Shown in pieces: positions 6,612-15,000 of a DNA stretch of 35,825 bases. The DNA lies in the IMG/VR virus record IMGVR_UViG_3300042691_008118, positions 1-35,825 of that record. One strand, given 5' to 3'. Positions within the stretch are counted from its first letter, which is position 1. Each line of letters opens with the position of its first letter. The notes under the pieces were generated by a model. That model worked only from the letters and a program-made list of their open reading frames with translations, made no database searches and had not been told where the DNA came from. Position numbers and translations under genes: made by a program. Origin of the DNA: a virus.

Positions 6612-7631
6612 GTGGCTAACACTCTTATTACTCCTGTAGGTCGCGTAAATAATACGAGCGCGACCCCTCTTGCTCTTGGTACTGCTTACGATACCAAGTA
6701 TGCAACTTATCTGAAACTGTTCTCTGGCGAGATGTTCAAGGCGTATGAAAGCGCCACTATCGCCAAAGGCACTGTGCAGAGCCGTACCCTGAAGAACGGT
6801 AAGGCTATGCAGTTTATCTTCACCGGTCGCATGGAAGCGGCTTACCACGAGCCTGGCACTCCGATCCTGGGTAGTGGTGATCCCCCGGTGGCAGAAAAGA
6901 CCATCGTCTGTGACGACCTTCTCGTCAGCTCTGCCTTCGTGTACGACCTGGATGAGACCCTCGCTCACTACAGCCTGCGTTCGGAGATCGCTGCCAAGAT
7001 CGGCCACGCTCTGGCTGAAGCTTATGACAAAAAGATCTTCCGTCAGATCGCTAAGGCTGCTCGTGAAGCCCACCCCATCACTGCTGCTCCTGGCCCTGAG
7101 CCCGGCGGTTCGGTGATCCAACTGGGTGTGCAGAAAGAGTACGACGCTCAAGCCATTGTCGATGCCTTCTTTGAGGCTGCCTCGATCATGGATGAGAAGA
7201 ACCTGCCCAAGCAGGGTCGTATGGCTGTGCTGGCTCCTCGTCAGTACTATGCACTGATCAGCCAGGTTGACAGCAACATCCTGAACCGTGACTACGGTAA
7301 CACTCAGGGTAGCCTGAACTCTGGTGATGGCCTGTATGAGATCGCTGGTATTCCTATCAAGCGTTCCAACAACCTGCCCTTCCTGGCTGGCAACATTGCC
7401 GCTGTGAACGGTGAGAACAACAACTACTCTGGTGACTTCAGCACCCACTGTGGTCTGATCTATCACAAAGATGCTGCTGGTGTGGTTGAGGCCATTGGTC
7501 CTCAAGTGCAAACCACCGGTTCTGACGTGCGTACCATGTACCAGGGTGACATCATTGTGGGTCGTCTTGCCATGGGCTGTGGCACCCTGAATCCTGCTGC
7601 TGCTATCGAACTGCAGTCTGCTCGTTCCTGA
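6612..7631 (+). CDS. major capsid protein, T7 gp10-like
   Basis: The 339-aa coat protein of the icosahedral head (HK97 fold). The start is GTG 6612 (MANTLITPVGRVNNTS). Family-typical blocks are LKLFSGEMFKAYE, the TLKNGKAMQFIFTGR region, ILGSGDPPVAEKTI with DDLLVSSAFVYDLDE, MDEKNLPKQGRMAVLAP and the C-terminal region near ...IIVGRLAMGCGTLNPAAAIEL. Length matches T7 gp10A (about 345 aa). Codon choice is distinctly biased to C- and G-ending codons compared with neighbours, as expected of a very highly expressed gene. A gene for a 59-aa protein and a strong terminator follow, matching the T7 late-gene break after gene 10. Confidence 0.96.
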   Translation: MANTLITPVGRVNNTSATPLALGTAYDTKYATYLKLFSGEMFKAYESATIAKGTVQSRTLKNGKAMQFIFTGRMEAAYHEPGTPILGSGDPPVAEKTIVCDDLLVSSAFVYDLDETLAHYSLRSEIAAKIGHALAEAYDKKIFRQIAKAAREAHPITAAPGPEPGGSVIQLGVQKEYDAQAIVDAFFEAASIMDEKNLPKQGRMAVLAPRQYYALISQVDSNILNRDYGNTQGSLNSGDGLYEIAGIPIKRSNNLPFLAGNIAAVNGENNNYSGDFSTHCGLIYHKDAAGVVEAIGPQVQTTGSDVRTMYQGDIIVGRLAMGCGTLNPAAAIELQSARS

Positions 7632-7650
7632 TAATTAGAGGTAATTAACA

Positions 7651-7830
7651 ATGGCTGCTTCTGTTACCGCCGGTAACAATGGTGCTTGCACTACTGATGC
7701 CGTTCGTATTTCTGTCGCCAAAACCCGTAAAGGTTATGGCAGTGCAGTTGCTGATTCTGCTGTGGCCTCGACCACTAAAGGTCTGCGTACTGCATACCCC
7801 GGCGTTGAGTGCAATATCGCCAACGTCTGA
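7651..7830 (+). CDS. 59-aa hypothetical protein downstream of capsid (possible head accessory)
   Basis: ATG 7651 follows an AGAGGT Shine-Dalgarno-like sequence, 19 nt after the capsid stop. The protein is 59 aa, Ala/Thr/Val/Ser-rich and not membrane-like, starting MAASVTAGNNGACTTDAVRI and ending ...CNIANV, with two Cys. Codon use resembles the capsid gene, and it lies between the capsid and the terminator, so it should share the high late transcript. A head decoration or minor virion role is plausible from position only. Confidence 0.75.
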   Translation: MAASVTAGNNGACTTDAVRISVAKTRKGYGSAVADSAVASTTKGLRTAYPGVECNIANV

Positions 7831-7841
7831 TCTTTAATAAC

Positions 7842-7875
7842 GGGGAATCTTATTTAAGGTTCCCCCTTTTTCTTT
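7842..7875 (+). terminator. rho-independent terminator after the capsid block
   Basis: GGGGAATC 7842-7849 pairs with GGTTCCCC 7858-7865 (eight pairs, one U-G) over an 8-nt AT loop, followed by CTTTTTCTTT. This is the strongest-looking late terminator and occupies the place of T7 T-phi, between capsid and tail-tube A. Confidence 0.88.
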
Positions 7876-7885
7876 AAATAGTGAT

Positions 7886-8506
7886 ATGGCTTTTCCTAGT
7901 GCTTTAGTGTCCACCGAACTGGACGCCGTAAATCAAATACTCGGAGCAGTAGGACAGGCTCCTGTCACTACGCTCACTAATACCAACCCTGATGTAGCTA
8001 TTACTTACGACACCTTGCTTGAGGTTAATCGCGAGGTACAGGCCGAGGGGTGGGGGTTTAATACTGAAACAGAATATCCGTTCACTCCAGACGGTAACGG
8101 TCAGATTGTTATTCCTTCTAATGTGTTGAGCATTGACTTGTCTGACATCTATGAAAATAAAGGTCGTGAAGTAGTTCGACGATCTGGCAAGCTTTACGAC
8201 AAGATCAGCCATTCATTCTCGTGGTCTGATTATGACACGGTGAAGTGTGATGTTGTCTGGCTCTTTGATTTCGTCGATCTACCGCTCCCCGTCCGCGACT
8301 ACATCGTGGCTCGTGCTGCTGTTATGGCATCTACCAAGATCGTCGGTGACTCAACCTTGTACCAGATGCTGCAACAAAAGGAAGCTCTTACTCGTGCCAA
8401 CCTTATGGAGTACGACTGTAACCAAGGTGATTACTCATACTTTGGTTTCCCTCGTGGTGACAACTATTACTCCAGCTATCAACCCTTCCGCACCTTAGCA
8501 CGTTGA
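7886..8506 (+). CDS. tail tubular protein A, T7 gp11-like
   Basis: A 206-aa tail protein (T7 gp11 is 196 aa) that forms the ring joining portal to nozzle. The N-terminus has the family pattern TELDAVNQILGAVGQAPVTTL, followed by LLEVNREVQAEGWGFNTE. The later segment DLPLPVRDYIVARAAVMAST is also typical. It starts just after the capsid terminator and ends 1 nt before tail-tube B, so the two are co-transcribed and probably coupled. Confidence 0.95.
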   Translation: MAFPSALVSTELDAVNQILGAVGQAPVTTLTNTNPDVAITYDTLLEVNREVQAEGWGFNTETEYPFTPDGNGQIVIPSNVLSIDLSDIYENKGREVVRRSGKLYDKISHSFSWSDYDTVKCDVVWLFDFVDLPLPVRDYIVARAAVMASTKIVGDSTLYQMLQQKEALTRANLMEYDCNQGDYSYFGFPRGDNYYSSYQPFRTLAR

Positions 8507-8507
8507 T

Positions 8508-10934
8508 ATGGCTTCAATTACACAACGAATACCAAACTTTCTAGGTGGAGTCTCCCAGCAGACTGATGACCTGAAGTTCCCTGGTCAACTTACTAAGGTT
8601 GATAACGGATACCCTGACCCTACCTTTGGTCTGATCAAACGGCCTGGTGGTCAGTTTGTTAAGGATCTCCGTGACTCTAGTAATAACCTAATTGCACCGA
8701 ATACCTTTTCTAATGGTAAGTGGTTCTCGATCTTCCGCGATGAAGCTGAGCAATATCTTGTTGTTATCAAAGGTACTACCATCAGTGTCTGGAGTCTTTT
8801 AGATGGTACTCCTCGCACTGTTACCTATGGAGCTGGTGCTACAGCTTATCTGACTGGTGCAAAGGATGACTATGACATCCTGACTATTAATGACTACACG
8901 TTCATTACAAACAAGCTTGTTACGGTTACAACGTCTGCTGCACCGTCATACACAGCTCGTACTCGTGGAACGGTAGTACTCAAAGATGTTGCGTATGGTG
9001 CTGTTTACACCGTCAAGATTGATGCAACAACCAAGACCTATACGACCTTTAACTCTGAGGCAACCATCACTTCACCGTCTCAGACTCAGAACACGGTGAA
9101 TGCTGATGCGATCTTGAATGCACTCACCACTGACCTCAACACCATTGCTGGTGTAACTGCCACCCGTATTGGAACCACCATTGAAATCACAAAGACTGCT
9201 GCTTTCTCTCTTGAGGTAAGCGGTGGTCCTGATGGTGATGCCATGTTTGGTTACCAAGAGTCGGTTGATAATATTTCAAAGCTGCCTAGTAAGGCTAAGC
9301 ACGACCGTATTGTTCAAGTCTCTAATACGAATCAAAACCAAGATAACTACTACGTCAAGTTCATTGCTGATGATGGTGTCTCTGGTAATGGTTACTGGGA
9401 GGAGACTATTGCTCCAAACGTCAGCACAGGTCTGACTGCTTCCACAATGCCCCACCAGCTTGTACGCAATGCTAACGGGACATTCACTTTCCAACAGGTG
9501 AGCTGGGAGCCCCGCTTGGTTGGTGACGATGAAACCAATGAGCATCCAAGCTTCGTTGGCAATCAAATCCAACAGCTGTTCTTCTATAACAACCGGCTTG
9601 GTTTCTTGTCTGAGGAAAACGTCTGCCTCAGTCAAGCTGGTGATTATTTCAACCTGTACAACAACTCAGCGTTGACCTCTGTTGCGTCTGACCCTGTTGA
9701 TATCTCCTGCTCCAGTATCCGTCCTGCCAAGCTTCATGGTGTTGTACCTGTGGCTCAGGGCTTGCTGCTGTTCAGCCGGTCTCAGCAGTTCCTGATGCAG
9801 GGCAGTCAAGGCATCCTGACTCCTGGTGGTACAACCATTAAGACTGTATCCAACTATGAAATGGATCCGCTGAACGATCCAGTAGACATGGGTACAACAG
9901 TTTCTTTCATCTCTAAAACACCGTCTTACTGTCGTGTGTTTGAGATGTTGACTCGTGGACAAGATGATAGTCCCATTGTAACTGACATCTCAAGGATTGT
10001 TCCTGAGTGGATTCCGTCCACCATTGATCAGGTTGTTAGCTCTCCACAGAACAGCCTTCTGTCGTTGGGTAGCACATCAAGCCGTGAACTCTACCTCTTC
10101 CGCTTCTATGCAGAAGGAGAGAGTCGTGAACTTCAAGCTTGGTTTAAGTGGATTGCTTCTGGCAATGTCCTTCACCACGCTGTTGATCGTGATGTCTTCT
10201 GGGTTGTTACTCAACAGAGTTCCAGCATTGCTATTCAAAAGATTAGCATCATCCAAAGTCCTACGTCATCTACATTCCTGACTGCTGACGGTAGTCGTGT
10301 TGACCCAAGGCTTGACCTGTGGAAACCACCAACTAGCAAGACCTACGTCTCTACTGTTGGTGATGAGCACACAAAGGTTTACCTACCATTCACACCAGAT
10401 CCTAACCGGACTTTGTGTGTTGTTACAGCCAACCCTAATCAGATAACACCTGTCTACAGCAACTCTGGCCTTGTTGTCTTCCCCACAGTTCTTCAAGACG
10501 GTGGTGGTTACTACGCCAAAGTTGTTGGTCGTGACCTTACCAGTGATGATCTCATTGTCGGTTACACCTATGATTTTAACGTTGAAATGCCACGGTTCTT
10601 CTACCGTTCTGGTGACAACGATCAGGTTTCTGATTGGTCTGCATCTTTGACGGTAGCACGTGCTTTATTCCGTGTTGGCCTTGGTGGTGAGATTACATTC
10701 AGGTTGAAGGCTCGTGGTAGGTCTGACTGGGATGATGTTGAAACTATTCAAGACGCTGACTATTACGTCGCTAATGACATTCCTTTCCTTAAGACTAATC
10801 AGTACGCTGTGCCTATCCATCAGAAATCAGATAACTTCACGCTAAGTATTTTCTCAAGTTCTCCTTTCCCCGTGAGCCTTGTCTCAGCTAACTGGGAGGG
10901 TCGATATTCACCTCGTTATTACAGGAGGGCGTAA
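8508..10934 (+). CDS. tail tubular protein B (nozzle), T7 gp12-like
   Basis: An 808-aa tail nozzle protein (T7 gp12 is 794 aa). The opening QRIPNFLGGVSQQTDDLKFP and PGQLTKVDNGYPDPTFGLIKR is diagnostic of the family. Further conserved points are NNRLGFLSEENVCLSQAGDYFNLYN, DPVDISCSSIRPAKLHGVVP and LLLFSRSQQFLMQG. The C-terminus (NWEGRYSPRYYRRA) matches the family end. It forms the distal tail through which internal proteins and DNA pass. It is immediately followed by the internal virion protein genes. Confidence 0.96.
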   Translation: MASITQRIPNFLGGVSQQTDDLKFPGQLTKVDNGYPDPTFGLIKRPGGQFVKDLRDSSNNLIAPNTFSNGKWFSIFRDEAEQYLVVIKGTTISVWSLLDGTPRTVTYGAGATAYLTGAKDDYDILTINDYTFITNKLVTVTTSAAPSYTARTRGTVVLKDVAYGAVYTVKIDATTKTYTTFNSEATITSPSQTQNTVNADAILNALTTDLNTIAGVTATRIGTTIEITKTAAFSLEVSGGPDGDAMFGYQESVDNISKLPSKAKHDRIVQVSNTNQNQDNYYVKFIADDGVSGNGYWEETIAPNVSTGLTASTMPHQLVRNANGTFTFQQVSWEPRLVGDDETNEHPSFVGNQIQQLFFYNNRLGFLSEENVCLSQAGDYFNLYNNSALTSVASDPVDISCSSIRPAKLHGVVPVAQGLLLFSRSQQFLMQGSQGILTPGGTTIKTVSNYEMDPLNDPVDMGTTVSFISKTPSYCRVFEMLTRGQDDSPIVTDISRIVPEWIPSTIDQVVSSPQNSLLSLGSTSSRELYLFRFYAEGESRELQAWFKWIASGNVLHHAVDRDVFWVVTQQSSSIAIQKISIIQSPTSSTFLTADGSRVDPRLDLWKPPTSKTYVSTVGDEHTKVYLPFTPDPNRTLCVVTANPNQITPVYSNSGLVVFPTVLQDGGGYYAKVVGRDLTSDDLIVGYTYDFNVEMPRFFYRSGDNDQVSDWSASLTVARALFRVGLGGEITFRLKARGRSDWDDVETIQDADYYVANDIPFLKTNQYAVPIHQKSDNFTLSIFSSSPFPVSLVSANWEGRYSPRYYRRA

Positions 10935-10937
10935 GGT

Positions 10938-11804
10938 ATGGCAGACCCGTTTACTATTATTGGCGGCGCAGTACTTGGTGGTCTCAGCGCTTTGTCAGGC
11001 GCTAGCTCCCAGAACTCCGCACGAAGGGCTGAACAGCAACGCATCAACAGGCAGTTCAAATACGACAAGCAGGTTGATCAGTACAACTGGGATCAGACGC
11101 TTCGTGACTATAACTTCCGTTTAACTGAGAACGCAGTATCACGGAACAATCAGGAAAATAATCTCCGCTACCAAGAAGAGACATTTCGTAGGAACTACGC
11201 TTTTGACCTTCAAATCCGAGATTATGAGTACAACAATCAAGTTCGTCAGTTTAATGAGTCCGAGCGGATTTATGGGTTGCAGCGTGGTTTTAACGCCCAA
11301 GCTGCTCAACTCGCTTACTCCAATGAGAATCGCAGGTATCAGGAACTTATAACCAGCATGGCTTTTGACCAGCAGGACATGCTTGTCAAGATGCTGCAGG
11401 AGGAAGGTCAGGTTCAGGCAAGTGGCATTTCTGGGAGATCTGCTAGTAAGACCCTAGCCTCTGCTATGGCTGGCTACGGTCGAAATCAAGCGATCCTTGC
11501 AGAAAGCCTTCTAAGCGCCTCTAAGGATTCTGCAGCTTCTCGTAAGCAGATAGATCTGGACCGCTACTCAGCTGATCTTAATGCTGATGCACGTCGCATG
11601 CTGACCCCTCTGAAGGCTCCTGCACCGATGGCTCCGTTGGCTATGCCTCGTGCAACCATCCTTGACCCATCGAAGCCTGTACGTGGTCCTAAACCGATCA
11701 AAGGTACAAATACAGTTCCATCAGCAAATGCGTTCTCGGTAGCTAGTAACTTCCTTTCTACTGGTCTTAACGCCTATCAAATGTTTGGCGGTAAATTCAG
11801 TTAA
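10938..11804 (+). CDS. internal virion protein, T7 gp14-like
   Basis: A 288-aa protein in the slot of T7 gp14 (196 aa), the ejected core protein that forms a pore in the outer membrane. The first 25 residues hold a Gly/Ala-rich hydrophobic stretch (FTIIGGAVLGGLSALSGASS). It is followed by a long, charged, helical region very rich in Asn, Gln, Arg and Tyr (about 30-130), then MAFDQQDMLVKMLQEEGQVQ and a SGISGRSASKTLASAMAGYG motif seen in cyanopodoviral relatives. The C-terminus is Pro-rich. The assignment is by order and general character; sequence resemblance to T7 gp14 itself is slight. Confidence 0.85.
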   Translation: MADPFTIIGGAVLGGLSALSGASSQNSARRAEQQRINRQFKYDKQVDQYNWDQTLRDYNFRLTENAVSRNNQENNLRYQEETFRRNYAFDLQIRDYEYNNQVRQFNESERIYGLQRGFNAQAAQLAYSNENRRYQELITSMAFDQQDMLVKMLQEEGQVQASGISGRSASKTLASAMAGYGRNQAILAESLLSASKDSAASRKQIDLDRYSADLNADARRMLTPLKAPAPMAPLAMPRATILDPSKPVRGPKPIKGTNTVPSANAFSVASNFLSTGLNAYQMFGGKFS

Positions 11805-11812
11805 CTACTAAC

Positions 11813-14800
11813 ATGGATCAAATCAAGTATCAAGGGTACGCCCGAGATCGAGGATTTAATCCGATTCAACTCAGTACTGCCAGTGTTGATGCTATTGGTC
11901 AACAGGGCGGCGCAATGTTACGGCAAATGCGTGACAACCAAAGTGCTGAGAACCGGAATCGCGATGCATTCCTCAGTGGCATGCAAAATGCCCAGCAATT
12001 AGAGCAACAGAATAGAGCCTCTAACTTTGAGTTCTCTCAACGAAGCAATGACCGTTATCAAGAAGCTGTAGCTCGTAACCTACGTCAACAAGTTGTTGAC
12101 GCTACGCAAGCACAGCAAAACCTCGATCAACAAGTAACCATTCTTGGTGCATTGGCACCTCTCTCTAAAACGGTTGGCGAAATGCTCGTTAACTGGAAAA
12201 AGGAGAAGGATGAGAACGAGAAGATGGACGAGTATGTCAACACATACATCAATGGTCCTGATCCTCAAGAAGCTGTCCGAATCGAAAGTGGTCTCTCTAC
12301 AATAAGAGCTGCCGATCAACGTATTCAAACTACCGCTAATACTCTTCGGGATGCCAATGCTGCTCCAGAACAGGTTAGAGCCGTCCGTAAACTTTCTAAG
12401 ATGCAGAAGGTCGGCCGAGCTATGGCTTTGGCTGAGATGGCTGTGCCGCAGTATGCAGGTTTCTTGGAGGATAGTTATCAGAACGATGACCAACCTATCC
12501 AATTCCTAAATCCTGAGACAGGACAGGTTGAAGTTATCAGTCCCAAGAATCACAGAGGGCCAGATCAACGAGCTGCTGTCAACAAGGTACTGTTTAAGCA
12601 GTTCGTTAAGCAGCAAGGTCTACTTGGTATCAACCCTGCTCTTGTGGCTAAATCTCTTTTTGCCATGAAGCAAACTGAGAATAAGCTTTTAGAGGATGAA
12701 CGTCAGCTCTTTAATAAAGCTGAGAATGAAAATCGACTTGCCGAAACTAACTTCCAGCTAGAAGCAGGTCTCAACGCTGATCCAATTCGTGCCATTAATG
12801 ATGCCGTTCAAGCGTATGGCAACCTTGAAGACGAGAATGGTAGAGGCTTTACTCCGTTAGGATCTTTTAGGGCTGTTCTAAATCACCTCGTAAACATTGG
12901 CGACCGCAACGCTATTCAGACGTGGTCGGAATCAGAGTCCTATATGCCAGGTGTTCCCTGGGGTGTAGCTCGCCGTTCTGAGTTCACTAAAGCGTTCCAA
13001 GAGCTTGATAGTAAGCAAGCCGCTCAAGAGGATCTCCGTGATCGTATTCAATCCCAGGAGCTTGAGAACTGGACGGACAATGTCATCAATGAACTAAACG
13101 CTGTTGAAGGGGGTGCTGACGAGGCTTTAGTCGATAAGGCTATTGAAAGTTCTCGACGGATTTACAATGGTGAAGTTGATCAGCGTCTTCTCAGTTACCG
13201 CGATAATCAAACCCTTCAAGCTCGTACTAAACAGGAGCAGGAGGACTTCATCAAGGAACTCTACGCTCGCGATGAGCTGACAGTCGCTGAGCTTCGTTCT
13301 GGCAAATACAATCCGGATGTTGTTACTACTTGGTTAGGTCGAGCACAAGAGCAGGACAAGCGCCGTACTGTTGCTACCCAACCGTACCGTGATCAGTACG
13401 GTAAAGCAATCAAAGACAAACTTCTCCTCGCCATTAGGTGGCAAGGCGGTGCTAAGGACGCCACTTATAGTTTTGCAGAAGCTCATGCATTAGCGCAGCT
13501 AGATGCCAAGGCACGTGCCTACATGCAAAGTGGTGGCTCTAATATGGATCCTCAGGTTGCTTATTCCAAAGCAGCACAAGACATCGTAGCTGAGATCGAA
13601 AAGGACAACTCTAATCCTGATCCAGACAAGAACGTTGGTACTTATAGTGTTCGGGATCAGGAGTTTTATCGTTGGGGAAGTGCTGGATCTGGTGGCCAGG
13701 GCGGTCTAGCTAAAGCCAAGCAACGGGTAAATGGTATCATCTCCCAAGTCAAAAACGGTGGCCGTGCCGCTGTTATTGGACGCGAACTCATTACTCGCCA
13801 AGAAGCTCAATCACTTGTCAACCCAGACAGTCCTATCCCTGACATAGTTCGCGTGATTCAAAACGCTCTTCCCCGTGGCAAGGAGATGAGTGAGTTTGAG
13901 ATCATCGATGCTCAACTTCAGAAGTTTGATCTTCCCCCCCGTCAACGTCCTTTTGTTCAACGCCGTGTTGAGTCCGTAGAAAGCCCCCGTCTACGTGAGC
14001 TTCTTTATCGCACTCCTACTGCTCTACGTACCTCTCGTGCGTTGACAGATGCTGGACTAGTTGGTCCTGGTCAAGAGCGTCAAGCTATTGGATATATTGC
14101 TCAGCAACTTGGTGTCGACCCTGTTGATGTTGCTACTTTCATCAATTACGAAACTGCAGGTAGTCTTGTCTCTGGTCAGTACCGCCGTGGTCTGGATATC
14201 TTTGGTGGTGATGGTGGTGAGTACCTTGGTTGGATTCAATTCTCGCCTTACAACCAGAAGAAGTACGGTGTCCGTTCTGGCATGACTTCCATGCAGATGG
14301 CCGATGCTGTTGTCCGCTACATGAAAGATGCTGGTATTAAGCCTGGTGATGGGCTTGAGATGCTTTATCAAGCCGTCCAAGCGCCTGCCTATCTTGGCCG
14401 TGCTCGTGCCCAGGGACGTGTTATCGGTGCTGATAGCAACGGATCACTGGCTCAGCACATCAAAAACATGAGAGCTAGCCACCGTAATCGTGCAGGTTCA
14501 TGGCTCATGGAAGGTGCAGCTCCTGGCGGTACTACATCTGCATGGCGTGACCCACGTCTTATGAGTGCTCCTGCTAGGCGTCTGCTGTCACAGCTGCCGG
14601 TCACCTCCCGTTTCCTACAACAGGAAAGCTTTCGTAGGAACCCTCACGAAGGTATGGACTTCGGAGCCCCTACTGGTGTGAAGCTCAGTTTCAAACAACC
14701 TGGCACTGTTCTACAGGTTGGTTCACCTGACAAGGACAACGGAGGCTACGGCGGTTTCGTTGATGTAAGGCTTCAAGACGGCAATGTAGTCCGCATGGCC

Positions 14801-14998
14801 CACCTTTCTCGCGTCAAAGTCCAACCTGGACAACGTATAGGTGCCAAGCAAATTGCTGCCCTATCTGGAAATACAGGTCGTTCTACTGGCCCACACGTAC
14901 ATATCGAACACCTTTCTGGCCCTTCAGGCATTCAAGAGACTACACGAGGTAAGCGAGATCCTTCTTGGATTGCCTCTCAAGTCTACGCTGATATCTAA
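11813..14998 (+). CDS. internal virion protein (gp15-like) with lysozyme-like and M23 peptidase domains
   Basis: At 1061 aa it is about 310 residues longer than T7 gp15. Residues 1-750 are helical, Gln/Asn/Arg-rich core protein sequence. Around residues 755-890 lies a lysozyme-like (SLT-type) region with FINYETAG (likely catalytic E780) and GEYLGWIQFSPYNQKKYG. Residues about 940-1055 are an M23/LytM endopeptidase: H945-E-G-M-D949, then the MAHLS motif, then GPH1028-V-H1030. These residues match the zinc ligands and catalytic His of the family. The protein would be ejected with DNA and open the peptidoglycan during entry. In T7 the wall-degrading domain is at the N-terminus of gp16 instead. 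Both enzyme calls are from visible motifs. Confidence 0.9.
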   Translation: MDQIKYQGYARDRGFNPIQLSTASVDAIGQQGGAMLRQMRDNQSAENRNRDAFLSGMQNAQQLEQQNRASNFEFSQRSNDRYQEAVARNLRQQVVDATQAQQNLDQQVTILGALAPLSKTVGEMLVNWKKEKDENEKMDEYVNTYINGPDPQEAVRIESGLSTIRAADQRIQTTANTLRDANAAPEQVRAVRKLSKMQKVGRAMALAEMAVPQYAGFLEDSYQNDDQPIQFLNPETGQVEVISPKNHRGPDQRAAVNKVLFKQFVKQQGLLGINPALVAKSLFAMKQTENKLLEDERQLFNKAENENRLAETNFQLEAGLNADPIRAINDAVQAYGNLEDENGRGFTPLGSFRAVLNHLVNIGDRNAIQTWSESESYMPGVPWGVARRSEFTKAFQELDSKQAAQEDLRDRIQSQELENWTDNVINELNAVEGGADEALVDKAIESSRRIYNGEVDQRLLSYRDNQTLQARTKQEQEDFIKELYARDELTVAELRSGKYNPDVVTTWLGRAQEQDKRRTVATQPYRDQYGKAIKDKLLLAIRWQGGAKDATYSFAEAHALAQLDAKARAYMQSGGSNMDPQVAYSKAAQDIVAEIEKDNSNPDPDKNVGTYSVRDQEFYRWGSAGSGGQGGLAKAKQRVNGIISQVKNGGRAAVIGRELITRQEAQSLVNPDSPIPDIVRVIQNALPRGKEMSEFEIIDAQLQKFDLPPRQRPFVQRRVESVESPRLRELLYRTPTALRTSRALTDAGLVGPGQERQAIGYIAQQLGVDPVDVATFINYETAGSLVSGQYRRGLDIFGGDGGEYLGWIQFSPYNQKKYGVRSGMTSMQMADAVVRYMKDAGIKPGDGLEMLYQAVQAPAYLGRARAQGRVIGADSNGSLAQHIKNMRASHRNRAGSWLMEGAAPGGTTSAWRDPRLMSAPARRLLSQLPVTSRFLQQESFRRNPHEGMDFGAPTGVKLSFKQPGTVLQVGSPDKDNGGYGGFVDVRLQDGNVVRMAHLSRVKVQPGQRIGAKQIAALSGNTGRSTGPHVHIEHLSGPSGIQETTRGKRDPSWIASQVYADI

Positions 14999-15000
14999 CT

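Noticed and set aside
6501-7511. 336-codon open frame on the minus strand
   Set aside because: It lies antisense to the major capsid gene and reflects its codon bias; composition is not protein-like.
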